Source of the DNA: an uncultured Eubacteriales bacterium
GTDB taxonomy: Bacteria; Bacillota; Clostridia; Lachnospirales; Lachnospiraceae
Assembly (NCBI GenBank): GCA_900544525.1
Contig: UQVN01000009.1
Span: 1 to 28,521, forward strand
Reading direction: 5' to 3'
DNA: 28,521 nt
The notes under the pieces were generated by a model. The model did no database searches. It was given only the letters and a program-made list of their open reading frames with translations, and was not told where the DNA came from. Made by a program: the position numbers and the translations under genes. Of the stretch, positions 20,969 to 28,484 are shown piece after piece (within the stretch, counting starts at the first letter, position 1; each line of letters begins with the position of its first letter).

Positions 20969-21580
20969 ATGAGAGAACATACATTAATTACGATTAGCCG
21001 TCAGTATGGAAGTGCTGGAAAAGAAGCAGCAGAACATTTAGCAAGAAAAATGAAGGTACGATGTTATGATCGACAAATTCTTTATTTAGCAGCAGATAAA
21101 TTGGGAAAATCGGATTTGGATATTGAGACAATCTTAGAAATATCCTATAAAAAACCAAAAGAGAATATTGGATCGATTTTTGAAAGTATCGGTTCTCTAG
21201 GGCTTGATACGATTCCATCTTATAACGAGATGTATAAAGAACAAGCGAAAGTAATTCGTGAAATCGCAAAAAAAGAGAGCGCTGTTTTTGTAGGACGATG
21301 TGCAGATGCCATTTTAAAAGATTTTCCAGAATGTTATCGATTTTTCGTCTATGCGGAAGATGAGTTTCGAGAACAAAGAGCAAAAGAATTTTATGACAAT
21401 CTGTCATTAAAAGAATTGGAAAAAGAAGATAAGATGAGAGAACGGTATTACAACTATTATACGGGACAAAAATGGGGAGATCCAAATAATTACGATCTCA
21501 TGATCAATGCGAGTCAATTGTCTCCTGAAAAAATAGCGGAGCTAATATGGAAGTATGTAGAGTTTAGACAAAATCAATAA
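20969..21580 (+). CDS. Cytidylate kinase-like P-loop protein in the iol operon
   Basis: P-loop nucleoside-monophosphate-kinase-like protein of the Cytidylate_kin2 type (203 aa). It opens with ITISRQYGSAGKEAAEHLA, where GSAGKE is the shortened P-loop. The regions CYDRQILYLAADKLG and VFVGRCADAIL follow, and the C-terminal half has a basic lid-like part (FREQRAKE). The true cytidylate kinase Cmk is a different, longer-motif family, and no nucleotide-related genes are near. It is wedged between the transporter and iolG, 2 bp after the former, so is surely co-transcribed. Its substrate is unknown; a role in phosphorylating an inositol-related compound, or in regulation, is speculation. AGAGGTG Shine-Dalgarno. 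Confidence 0.78.
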   Translation: MREHTLITISRQYGSAGKEAAEHLARKMKVRCYDRQILYLAADKLGKSDLDIETILEISYKKPKENIGSIFESIGSLGLDTIPSYNEMYKEQAKVIREIAKKESAVFVGRCADAILKDFPECYRFFVYAEDEFREQRAKEFYDNLSLKELEKEDKMRERYYNYYTGQKWGDPNNYDLMINASQLSPEKIAELIWKYVEFRQNQ

Positions 21581-21611
21581 ATCAGTACAAAGAGAAAGTG
21601 AGGAAATGAAA

Positions 21612-22631
21612 ATGAAAAAAGTAAGAATTGGTATCGCAGGGTTAGGAAGATTAGGAAAAGTTCATGCAAATAATATCGCATTTAAAATCCCAAATGCAGA
21701 ATTAGTAGCAGCTTGTTCTATCGTGCCAGCAGAATTAGAGTATGCAAAGGAAACACTTGGTGTGCAAAATGTATACTCTGATTATAGAGAAATGTTAAAA
21801 CAAGAAGATCTTGATGCTGTAGCAATCGTTACAACAAGTGGAGAGCACTGCTGGCAGATCGCAGAAGCACTTGATGCTGGAAAACACGTATTCTCAGATA
21901 AACCATTAGGAGTAACAGTAGAAGAATGTAAAATGGCAGAAGCAGCGGTAGAACGCCATCCAGAATTAGCTTTCTTCTTAGGATTTATGCGCCGTTTCGA
22001 CCCATCTTATGCTTATGCAAAGAAGAAAATCCAAGAAGGTGCTATCGGAACTCCTTATATGGTAAAAGCAACTGGAATCGATCCAGAAGCATTAGTAGAA
22101 GGTGCCATTAAATTCGCAGCTACAAGCGGTGGAATTTTCATCGACATGGCAATTCATGATATCGATTTAATGAGATGGTTTTTAAATTCTGATCCTGTAG
22201 AAGTTTATGCTGCTGGAGCTACTTTCAAACATCCAGAATTTAAAGAAGCAGGGGATGATGAAACAGGTGTAGCAATGTATCGTTGTGAAAATGGAGCATT
22301 AGGATTTGTTCATGTAGGACGTACAGCAGCTCATGGATATCATGTAGAAACAGAAGTGATTGGTACGGAAGGTTCTTTGAGAATCAGCCCAGTTCCAGAA
22401 AAGAACTTATGCATGATCTATGATAAAAACGGAGCAGTTGTAGAATGTGTAAGCGGATTTCCAGAAAGATTTGCAGAATCTTATTTATTAGAAATGCAAG
22501 AGTTTGTCGATTGTGTAGCATCTGGAAGAAAACCAGAAGTAACTGTTTATGATGGAACAAAATCTACACAGATTGGTTTTGCAACAACAAAAGCATGGAA
22601 AGAAGGCGGAATTGTAAAAATCGAGTATTAA
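21612..22631 (+). CDS. iolG: Inositol 2-dehydrogenase-like Gfo/Idh/MocA oxidoreductase, copy 1
   Basis: NAD(P)-dependent dehydrogenase for the first oxidation step (inositol to 2-keto-inositol). From ATG 21612 the protein is 339 aa. Rossmann motif GLGRLGKVH (about residues 8-16), SDKPLG (D96-K97-P98) where family members usually have EKP, and the catalytic D178...H182 pair in FIDMAIHDIDLMRW. An ATG 6 bp upstream (21606) is only 2 bp from AGGA, while ATG 21612 is at 8 bp. 44 bp separate it from iolE. Copies 1 and 2 are clearly distinct in sequence and may prefer different isomers, e.g. myo- versus scyllo-inositol (inference). Confidence 0.88.
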   Translation: MKKVRIGIAGLGRLGKVHANNIAFKIPNAELVAACSIVPAELEYAKETLGVQNVYSDYREMLKQEDLDAVAIVTTSGEHCWQIAEALDAGKHVFSDKPLGVTVEECKMAEAAVERHPELAFFLGFMRRFDPSYAYAKKKIQEGAIGTPYMVKATGIDPEALVEGAIKFAATSGGIFIDMAIHDIDLMRWFLNSDPVEVYAAGATFKHPEFKEAGDDETGVAMYRCENGALGFVHVGRTAAHGYHVETEVIGTEGSLRISPVPEKNLCMIYDKNGAVVECVSGFPERFAESYLLEMQEFVDCVASGRKPEVTVYDGTKSTQIGFATTKAWKEGGIVKIEY

Positions 22632-22674
22632 ATAAAAGGGGTGTAAAGTAAAAAATAAAAAGGAGATAGGTATT

Positions 22675-23574
22675 ATGTTAGATAAAAATAAAGTAAAATT
22701 AGGAATTGCACCAATTGCATGGACAAATGATGATTTACCAGATTTAGGAAAAGAAAATACATTTGAACAATGTGTCAGCGAAATGGCATTAGCTGGATTC
22801 ACTGGTTCCGAAGTAGGAAATAAATATCCAAAGGATACAAAAGTGTTGAAAAAAGCGTTAGAGCTTCGAGGACTTTGTATTTGTAATCAATGGTTTTCCT
22901 CCTTTTTAATTACACAACCTTTTGAAGAAGTGGAAAAAGCATTTCGGGAACAACTTGCTTTTCTAAAAGAGATGGGTTCTAAGATTATCGGAGTTTCTGA
23001 ACAAAGCCATAGTATCCAAGGAATACAAGATGCGCCTATCTTTGGGGAAAAATATGTGATGAATGACGAAGAATGGGAAACATTATGCATAGGTCTTAAT
23101 AAGCTCGGAAAAATCGCAAAAGAAGAGTATGGAATCACATTGACATTTCACCATCATATGGGAACTGTTGTACAAAATGCAGATGAAGTAGAACGCATGA
23201 TGGATAACACAGAGAAAGAGTATGTGAACTTATTATTCGATACGGGACATTTCGCTTATTGTGGAGTGGATCCATTAGAAATGGTAAAAAAATATATCAC
23301 AAGAATTAAACATGTTCATTTAAAAGATATTCGCCAAGAAGTAGTGAATCAAGTTCGTGAAGAAAAATTGAGCTTCTTAGACGGAGTTCGCTTAGGGGCA
23401 TTTACCGTTCCAGGAGATGGCGTTATCAACTTTGATCCAATTTTTAAAGTATTAGAAGAAAATGGATATGAAGGTTATATGTTGGTAGAAGCAGAGCAAG
23501 ATCCAGCTAAGGCGAATCCATTAGAATATGCAATAAAAGCAAGAACATTTATTAACAAAAAAACAGGATTATAA
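22675..23574 (+). CDS. iolE: Inosose dehydratase IolE
   Basis: Removes water from 2-keto-myo-inositol to give 3D-(3,5/4)-trihydroxycyclohexane-1,2-dione, the substrate of IolD. The protein is 299 aa, the standard size. It has a xylose-isomerase-like TIM barrel: IAPIAWTNDD at the start, the conserved GFTGSEVGNKYP, NQWFSSFL, LTFHHHMGTVVQ, LLFDTGHFAYCG and HVHLKDIR motifs, and a final E-rich strand (MLVEAEQD) that supplies metal ligands. The RBS AAAGGAGATAGG lies ahead of ATG 22675. iolG copy 2 follows after 14 bp with its own AGGAGG. Confidence 0.94.
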   Translation: MLDKNKVKLGIAPIAWTNDDLPDLGKENTFEQCVSEMALAGFTGSEVGNKYPKDTKVLKKALELRGLCICNQWFSSFLITQPFEEVEKAFREQLAFLKEMGSKIIGVSEQSHSIQGIQDAPIFGEKYVMNDEEWETLCIGLNKLGKIAKEEYGITLTFHHHMGTVVQNADEVERMMDNTEKEYVNLLFDTGHFAYCGVDPLEMVKKYITRIKHVHLKDIRQEVVNQVREEKLSFLDGVRLGAFTVPGDGVINFDPIFKVLEENGYEGYMLVEAEQDPAKANPLEYAIKARTFINKKTGL

Positions 23575-23588
23575 GGAGGAGTGGGCGT

Positions 23589-24599
23589 ATGGTAAAAGTA
23601 GGTATTATAGGAGCTGGAAGAATCGGAAAAGTACATATCACGAGTATTAGCACAAGAATAAAAGAAGCTACCATAAGAGCAGTAGCAGATCCCTATTTAG
23701 ATGAGGAAACCGCAAAATGGGCAAAAGATATGGGAGTAGAGTATACAACAAGAGATTATAAAGAAGTGCTAGAAGACAAGGGAATCGATGCAGTGATTAT
23801 CTGTTCCTCTACGGATACCCATACGTCCATTTCATTAGAGGCAATTGGCGCAGGAAAACACGTTTTTTGTGAAAAACCAATTGATCATGATATAGAGAAA
23901 ATTCAAGAAGTGATAAAGGCGTTAGAGAATACGAATTTAAAATATCAAGTCGGATTTAACAGAAGATTTGATCACAATTTTGAGGCGGTAAAAGAGGCAG
24001 TTGTGAAAGGCAAAATTGGAAAGCCAGAAATTATTAAAATCACTTCAAGAGATCCAGAACCTCCAAGCATTGATTATATCAAAGTTTCTGGAGGAATGTA
24101 TTTGGATATGACAATTCATGATTTTGATATGGCACGCTTTTTAACTGGTTGCGATGCAAAAGAAATTTATGTACAGAGTGCTAATCGAGTGGATCCATTA
24201 ATTGGAAAAGCTGGAGATGTGGATACAGCGGTTCTCACTTTGAAAATGGAAGATGATACATTAGTTGTAATTGACAATTGTAGAAGATCCGCATATGGGT
24301 ACGATCAAAGAGTCGAAGTATTTGGTTCAGAAGGAATGGTAAGTATTTCAAATGATACGGATTCTTCAGCAGTCATAAGCAATGCACAAGGGGTATCAGC
24401 AGAAAAACCACAGTTTTTCTTTTTAGAGCGGTATATGGAATCTTATGAAAAAGAAATTAGAAGTTTTATTCATTCCATTGCAACGAATGAAGATACGCCA
24501 GTGAATGTGGTGGACGGACTAAAACCAGTTGTTATGGCTTTAGCAGCAAAAAAGTCACAAGAAGAACATCGACCAGTGGATATTTCAGAAATTCTATAA
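23589..24599 (+). CDS. iolG: Inositol 2-dehydrogenase IolG, copy 2
   Basis: NAD-dependent Gfo/Idh/MocA dehydrogenase for inositol. The protein is 336 aa. GAGRIGKVH Rossmann motif near residue 8, CEKPID with E95-K96-P97 in the normal form, and the catalytic D173...H177 pair in YLDMTIHDFDMARF. Closer to the textbook IolG pattern than copy 1. The start ATG 23589 has AGGAGG upstream. A 159-bp gap follows before iolA, so this may be the end of the first operon segment. Direct neighbours iolE and the other iolG match the role in the first two steps. Confidence 0.92.
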   Translation: MVKVGIIGAGRIGKVHITSISTRIKEATIRAVADPYLDEETAKWAKDMGVEYTTRDYKEVLEDKGIDAVIICSSTDTHTSISLEAIGAGKHVFCEKPIDHDIEKIQEVIKALENTNLKYQVGFNRRFDHNFEAVKEAVVKGKIGKPEIIKITSRDPEPPSIDYIKVSGGMYLDMTIHDFDMARFLTGCDAKEIYVQSANRVDPLIGKAGDVDTAVLTLKMEDDTLVVIDNCRRSAYGYDQRVEVFGSEGMVSISNDTDSSAVISNAQGVSAEKPQFFFLERYMESYEKEIRSFIHSIATNEDTPVNVVDGLKPVVMALAAKKSQEEHRPVDISEIL

Positions 24600-24758
24600 C
24601 AAGAAAAAGGCGTATGAAAACTTTTTTGAAATAGAAGGAAACAATCCATTTACTGAAATTAGCAGTAATGGAAAAAGAGCAGCTTGTAGGCAAAAGGTTT
24701 ATTTAGAAAGGAGTATACCAAAGTTTGGGGAAGTCCTAAATTTTGATAGCATAAAAGT
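24600..24758 (+). promoter_or_regulatory. iolA leader region with hairpin and no adjacent Shine-Dalgarno
   Basis: The 159-bp gap contains CCATTTACTG / CAGTAATGG (24646-24671; one bulged base) with a 7-base loop and no T-run. It also has AAAGGAG at 24707-24713, 45 bp before the iolA ATG, and the palindrome CCAAAGTTTGG at 24719-24729. An in-frame TAG at 24747 excludes an earlier iolA start. A weak promoter-like pair, TTGGGG (24725) and TAGCAT (24747), would give an almost leaderless mRNA. No classical riboswitch is recognised. Confidence 0.4.
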
Positions 24759-26210
24759 ATGAAACAATTAAGAAACTATATTAATGGAGAATGGGTGGAA
24801 AGCAAAAGTACAGAAAAATTAGAGGTGACAAATCCTTCTACAGAAGAAGTCATTGCTATCGTTCCATTATCAACAAAAGAAGAATTAGAAGAAGCTGCTA
24901 AGGTAGCAAAAGAAACATTCCAAACATGGAAGAAAACATCTATCTTAAAGAGAACAAAGATGTTATTTAAGCTACAAAATATTTTAATGGAACATAAAGA
25001 AGAATTAGCAAGATTGATTACATTAGAACATGGTAAAAATTTAGCAGAGGCCATGGGCGAAGTAGGAAGAGGAATCGAAAACGTAGAAAGTGCAGCAGGA
25101 GTTGTCGCTTCTTATATGGGAGATTCTTTAGCAACCGTAGCAACAGACGTAGAAGTTGTAAACTATCGCTATCCAATCGGTGTTATCGGATGTATTACAC
25201 CATTTAACTTCCCAATGATGGTTCCATTTTGGATGTTCCCTATGGCTTTAGCTTGTGGAAACACTGTTGTATTAAAACCATCAGAAAAAACACCATTATT
25301 AACAGAAAAAATCGTGGAATTAGTAGAATTAGCTGGATTCCCAAAAGGTGTATTTAACGTTGTATTCGGAGCAAAAGATGTGGTAAATGGCATGATCGAA
25401 AGCGAACATATCGCAGGAATTTCCTTCGTAGGAAGTGAACCAGTTGGACGTTATATTTATCAAAGCGCTTCTGCTAGAATGAAACGAGTACAGACACTTA
25501 CAGGAGCAAAAAATCATCTCATTGTATTAAACGATGCAGACTTAGATGATGCGATGCCTAAAATTATTGGTGGAGCATTTGGCTCAGCAGGAGAGAGATG
25601 TATGGCAGCCTCTGTTATTGCAGTAGAAGATGGAATTGCAGATGAATTCTTAAGACGATTTAAAAAAGCGGCCGATGAGATTACAATCGGAAATCCATTA
25701 GAAGAAGATGTATTCTTAGGACCAGTTATCGATGATGCCGCGAGAAAGAGAATTTTTGGCTATATCGAAAAAGGAATCGAAGAAGGAGCAACTCTCGTTC
25801 GCGATGGAAGAGAAGGATTGCCTGAAAAAGGATATTTTGTAGGGCCAACAATTTTTGACAATGTCACTTCTGATATGACAATTTGGAAAGATGAAATCTT
25901 TGCACCTGTTGTTTCTATCGTAAGAGTATCTGGATTAAAAGAAGCGGTAGAACTTGCAAACCGTTCCAGATTTGCTAACGGATCTTGTTTATTTACAACA
26001 AACTGCAATGCGATTCGCTATTTTAGAGAGAATATTGATGCAGGTATGTTAGGTATTAACTTAGGAGTGCCAGCACCAATCGCTTGGTTCCCATTCTCAG
26101 GTTGGAAAGATTCTTTCTATGGAACATTACATTGCAATGGAAATGATTCTGTTGAATTCTACACACATAAAAAAGTAGTGACAGCTCAATATAGAACAAA
26201 TAAATTTTAG
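24759..26210 (+). CDS. iolA: Methylmalonate-/malonate-semialdehyde dehydrogenase (CoA-acylating) IolA
   Basis: Converts malonic semialdehyde plus CoA and NAD+ to acetyl-CoA, CO2 and NADH, the last step of inositol breakdown. The protein is 483 aa, the normal length. An aldehyde dehydrogenase fold: KQLRNYINGEWVES start, PFNFPMMVPFWMFPMALACGN (cofactor site), and catalytic C281 in GERCMAAS. The C-terminal FPFSGWKDSFYGTLH is the MMSDH-specific pattern with no Glu general base equivalent visible nearby, as expected for CoA-acylating members. No Shine-Dalgarno sits close to the ATG, unlike the other iol genes. The gap before and after may mean separate control. Confidence 0.95.
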   Translation: MKQLRNYINGEWVESKSTEKLEVTNPSTEEVIAIVPLSTKEELEEAAKVAKETFQTWKKTSILKRTKMLFKLQNILMEHKEELARLITLEHGKNLAEAMGEVGRGIENVESAAGVVASYMGDSLATVATDVEVVNYRYPIGVIGCITPFNFPMMVPFWMFPMALACGNTVVLKPSEKTPLLTEKIVELVELAGFPKGVFNVVFGAKDVVNGMIESEHIAGISFVGSEPVGRYIYQSASARMKRVQTLTGAKNHLIVLNDADLDDAMPKIIGGAFGSAGERCMAASVIAVEDGIADEFLRRFKKAADEITIGNPLEEDVFLGPVIDDAARKRIFGYIEKGIEEGATLVRDGREGLPEKGYFVGPTIFDNVTSDMTIWKDEIFAPVVSIVRVSGLKEAVELANRSRFANGSCLFTTNCNAIRYFRENIDAGMLGINLGVPAPIAWFPFSGWKDSFYGTLHCNGNDSVEFYTHKKVVTAQYRTNKF

Positions 26211-26253
26211 TTAACACCATATTTGGTTTTTATCGTTTTTTTTTATTAAAATA

Positions 26254-26294
26254 GGCGTACATAATAGATAATAACACTATCGATTATGTGCGCC
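26254..26294 (+). promoter_or_regulatory. Twelve-bp hairpin between iolA and iolJ
   Basis: GGCGTACATAAT / ATTATGTGCGCC pair over 12 bp (one T-G) around a 17-base loop. No T-run follows, so it is not a standard terminator. A run of nine T (26236-26244) lies before it, after a small ACCA/TGGT stem, and a weak promoter-like TAAAAT at 26247. It could be a 5' leader hairpin of iolJ, an RNA-processing site, or an operator. Function not shown. Confidence 0.5.
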
Positions 26295-26336
26295 TTAACA
26301 AAATAAGAAAATAGTTTTAGATTTGGAGGGATTCAT

Positions 26337-27173
26337 ATGCCATTAGTAAAAATGAAACAATTGCTAGAAGAAGCGAGCAAGGAAAATCGTGCTTGTGGCG
26401 CATTTAGTGTAGGAAATATGGAAATGGTAAGAGGAGCGATTCGTGCGGCAGAAGAGCTAAATACTCCAATTATTCTTCAAATTGCAGAGGTGCGATTGCC
26501 ATATTCACCATTGCATATCATAGGAGGTGCGATGATTCAAGCGGCAAAAGAAGCAAAAGTTGATATTGCCGTACATTTCGATCATGGTCTTACTTTTGAT
26601 ACCGTCAAAAAAGCATTAGAGCTTGGGTTTACATCTGTAATGCTTGATGCATCTACTTACCCTTTTGATGAAAATGTGGAAAAAGTAAAAGAGGTTATAG
26701 CGTTAGCAAAGAAATATGGTGCAACGGTAGAAGCGGAATTAGGTCTCGTTGGGGGAAGTGAAGATGGTAGAGAAGATCATGGAATTCGTTGTACCGATCC
26801 AGAAGAAGCAGCTCTTTATGTAGAAAAAACAGGGATTGATGCATTGGCAGTTGCCATTGGAAATGCCCATGGAAACTATCCAGTTATGCCACAGTTAGCA
26901 TTTGATGTATTAGAGGAGATTCATAAAAAAGTGAAAGTTCCTCTCGTTTTACATGGAGGAAGTGGAATTTCTGATGAAGATTTTCAAAAGGCGATTTCTC
27001 TTGGAATTCGAAAAGTCAATATTGCTACGTCTAGTTTCCAAAGCCTTGTAAAATATGTGGAACAGTATATGAACGAAGAGAATAAGCATAATTACTTTGA
27101 TTTAAGTGAGACAATGGTGCAAGGAACATATGAAAATGTAAAGCATCATATGAAAGTTTTTAATATGGAATAA
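26337..27173 (+). CDS. iolJ: 6-phospho-5-dehydro-2-deoxy-D-gluconate aldolase IolJ (class II aldolase family)
   Basis: Zinc aldolase that splits DKG-phosphate into DHAP and malonic semialdehyde, linking IolC to IolA. The protein is 278 aa, a class II FBA-like TIM barrel. HFDHG (H80, D82, H83) gives the catalytic Asp and zinc His, then ELGLVGGSEDG in the flexible loop, LHGGSG with zinc ligand H206, and NIATSSFQ for DHAP phosphate binding. The start ATG 26337 follows TTGGAGGG. Sequence alone cannot separate IolJ from a fructose-bisphosphate aldolase (FbaA) or a tagatose-bisphosphate aldolase. The iol context favours IolJ. It is the last gene of the cluster. Confidence 0.88.
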   Translation: MPLVKMKQLLEEASKENRACGAFSVGNMEMVRGAIRAAEELNTPIILQIAEVRLPYSPLHIIGGAMIQAAKEAKVDIAVHFDHGLTFDTVKKALELGFTSVMLDASTYPFDENVEKVKEVIALAKKYGATVEAELGLVGGSEDGREDHGIRCTDPEEAALYVEKTGIDALAVAIGNAHGNYPVMPQLAFDVLEEIHKKVKVPLVLHGGSGISDEDFQKAISLGIRKVNIATSSFQSLVKYVEQYMNEENKHNYFDLSETMVQGTYENVKHHMKVFNME

Positions 27174-27256
27174 AGATAAAAAAGAGAATCGATTGGACAG
27201 GTGGCCGTAAGAAAAAGGACAGTACGAAAAAAAGTATTGATATTAGAAAAAAAGAC

Positions 27257-27285
27257 TTGCAATCTTATAAGACTTCTAGTATAAT
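27257..27285 (+). promoter_or_regulatory. SigA promoter of the tRNA-Tyr/tRNA-Leu pair
   Basis: TTGCAA (27257-27262), exactly 17 bp, and perfect TATAAT (27280-27285), 22 bp before tRNA-Tyr. A typical strong tRNA promoter. Confidence 0.88.
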
Positions 27286-27307
27286 AAAAAACTGTCAGAT
27301 ATGAAAT

Positions 27308-27389
27308 GGATGGATTCCCGAGTGGCCAAAGGGGGCAGACTGTAAATCTGTTGTCGACGACTTCGAAGGTTCGAATCCTTCTCCATCCA
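27308..27389 (+). tRNA. tRNA-Tyr (anticodon GTA)
   Basis: Acceptor GGATGGA / TCCATCC, anticodon loop CTGTAAA giving GTA between GCAGA and TCTGT, a long variable arm (GTCGACGACTTC area) as in class II bacterial tRNA-Tyr, and T-loop TTCGAAT. The discriminator A is followed by TTATG, so no CCA is encoded. It lies 4 bp before tRNA-Leu in the same transcript. Confidence 0.95.
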
Positions 27390-27393
27390 TTAT

Positions 27394-27479
27394 GCCGGCG
27401 TGGCGGAACTGGCAGACGCACAGGACTTAAAATCCTGCGGGACTAATCTCCCGTACCGGTTCGATTCCGGTCGCCGGCA
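27394..27479 (+). tRNA. tRNA-Leu (anticodon TAA)
   Basis: Acceptor GCCGGCG / CGCCGGC, anticodon loop CTTAAAA between CAGGA and TCCTG giving TAA, a long variable arm (GGGACTAATCTCCC), and T-arm ACCGGTTCGATTCCGGT. Discriminator A, no encoded CCA (TTAATAA follows). Reads UUA, the main Leu codon in such AT-rich genes. Confidence 0.96.
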
Positions 27480-27500
27480 TTAATAAATAAGACAAAGAAA

Positions 27501-27543
27501 AACGGAGTGAAAAATAAGAAATTATTTTTCGCTCCGTTTTTGT
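27501..27543 (+). terminator. Bidirectional terminator between tRNA pair and deoR-type gene
   Basis: 17-bp stem AACGGAGTGAAAAATAA / TTATTTTTCGCTCCGTT (one G-T) with a GAAA loop and TTTTTG behind. The minus strand also shows a T-run (CGTTTTTCTTTG), so it can end the convergent DeoR-family transcript. Confidence 0.95.
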
Positions 27544-27603
27544 ATACTAAGAAATTGTATTTTCGAATATCTTTTCAACAACTGTATCTTATTAGGAGGG
27601 ATC

Positions 27604-27663
27604 ATGTTATGTGATACCTCCTTTATTTTTGGAGTAAACAGATTCCTTTTAATTATCATCTAA
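27604..27663 (+). CDS. Possible 19-residue peptide with Shine-Dalgarno in a hairpin
   Basis: ATG 27604 opens 19 codons (MLCDTSFIFGVNRFLLIII) ending in TAA, 4 bp after a perfect AGGAGG (27594-27599). That Shine-Dalgarno is paired with CCTCCT (27617-27622) within a hairpin that also includes ATCA and TGAT arms. The hairpin is followed by TTATTTTT and so could be a terminator. The peptide is hydrophobic, overlaps the antisense end of the DeoR gene, and has no obvious promoter. It may be chance; low confidence as a gene. Confidence 0.2.
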   Translation: MLCDTSFIFGVNRFLLIII

Positions 27664-28413
27664 AATAATAGAGGAATCTGGTTTGATTGAATTGGTGAGT
27701 TCTTTTGGGAGTTTCTTATTGCTTAGTATTCCAGTAAATTGATTTAAGTTTCCAATAACATAAGTGGAAGAACGATAGAATTTTGTGTCATCTAATACAT
27801 AATATTTATTCTCACTGTGTTCAATCATAAGTCTTCGAATAATAGCTTCATCTTCACTAGAATCCACTAGTAATCCCATTTCATTGACGCCAGTAGAGGA
27901 AATAAAACAAATATCAGCTAAATAGCCATTTAACTGTTCTTGAGCAGTATATCCAATAAATGAGAAATTTTTGGCATTAAAGTTACCGCCTATTAATATA
28001 AGGTGAATATTTATATTTTTAGATAAAATTTCTGCGATGAGAAGAGAGTTTGTAATTACTTTTAGGTGATTATATCGAAATAGTTCTTCTGCAATTTCAA
28101 TGGAAGTCGTACTACTATCTAAAAAAATAGTAGAACCATCTACGATATATTTTATTGCCTTAGAAGCAATTATTTTTTTGGAGTCAAGAAAGATGTTTTT
28201 TCTAATATTAACCGATAATTCACCATTAATTTTTTTTGTTAAAACAGCTCCGCCATGTACCCTTTTTAAAAGACTTTCATTTTCTAGTTCTTTTAGATCT
28301 CTTCGAATCGTTTCCGTAGAAACGTTAATTGAGGCACTTAAGTCTTGGACCAAAACTTTACCTTCTTCATAAAGTTGCTTTAATATTATTTCTTTTCTTT
28401 CTTCTGCAAGCAT
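27649..28413 (-). CDS. DeoR-family transcriptional regulator
   Basis: Sugar-responsive repressor. From ATG at 28413 (plus-strand CAT 28411-28413), with AAGGAG 9 bp before, it is 254 aa, the family norm. The longer reading frame to 28518 adds 35 residues rich in Tyr/Phe that cover the promoter and is not credible. The N-terminus carries a DeoR-type winged helix (RKEIILKQLYEEGKVLVQDL, then VSTETIRRDLKELENESLL) at residues 5-55. The rest is the DeoRC sensor domain: DGSTIFLDSSTTSIEIAEEL, then LILIGGNFNAKNFSFIGY and CFISSTGVNEMGLLVDSSEDEA, which bind sugar phosphates. It is divergent from whatever lies to the right and convergent with the tRNAs. Relation to the iol genes is possible (IolR is DeoR-type) but unproven. 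Confidence 0.9.
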   Translation of the reverse strand: MLAEERKEIILKQLYEEGKVLVQDLSASINVSTETIRRDLKELENESLLKRVHGGAVLTKKINGELSVNIRKNIFLDSKKIIASKAIKYIVDGSTIFLDSSTTSIEIAEELFRYNHLKVITNSLLIAEILSKNINIHLILIGGNFNAKNFSFIGYTAQEQLNGYLADICFISSTGVNEMGLLVDSSEDEAIIRRLMIEHSENKYYVLDDTKFYRSSTYVIGNLNQFTGILSNKKLPKELTNSIKPDSSIILDDN

Positions 28414-28456
28414 AGAGTTTTTCTCCTTATATAATTCAACATAAAGTTTATAGAAA

Positions 28457-28484
28457 ATTATATCATATGGGAAAAAAATGTAAA
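28457..28484 (-). promoter_or_regulatory. SigA promoter of the DeoR-family gene
   Basis: On the minus strand, -35 TTTACA (28484-28479), a 16-bp spacer and perfect -10 TATAAT (28462-28457), about 45 bp before the start codon. Confidence 0.75.

Noticed and set aside
20994..21485. 163-aa minus-strand frame opposite the kinase-like gene
   Set aside because: Antisense shadow with Leu/Phe-rich composition; the plus strand has clear P-loop motifs and operon spacing.
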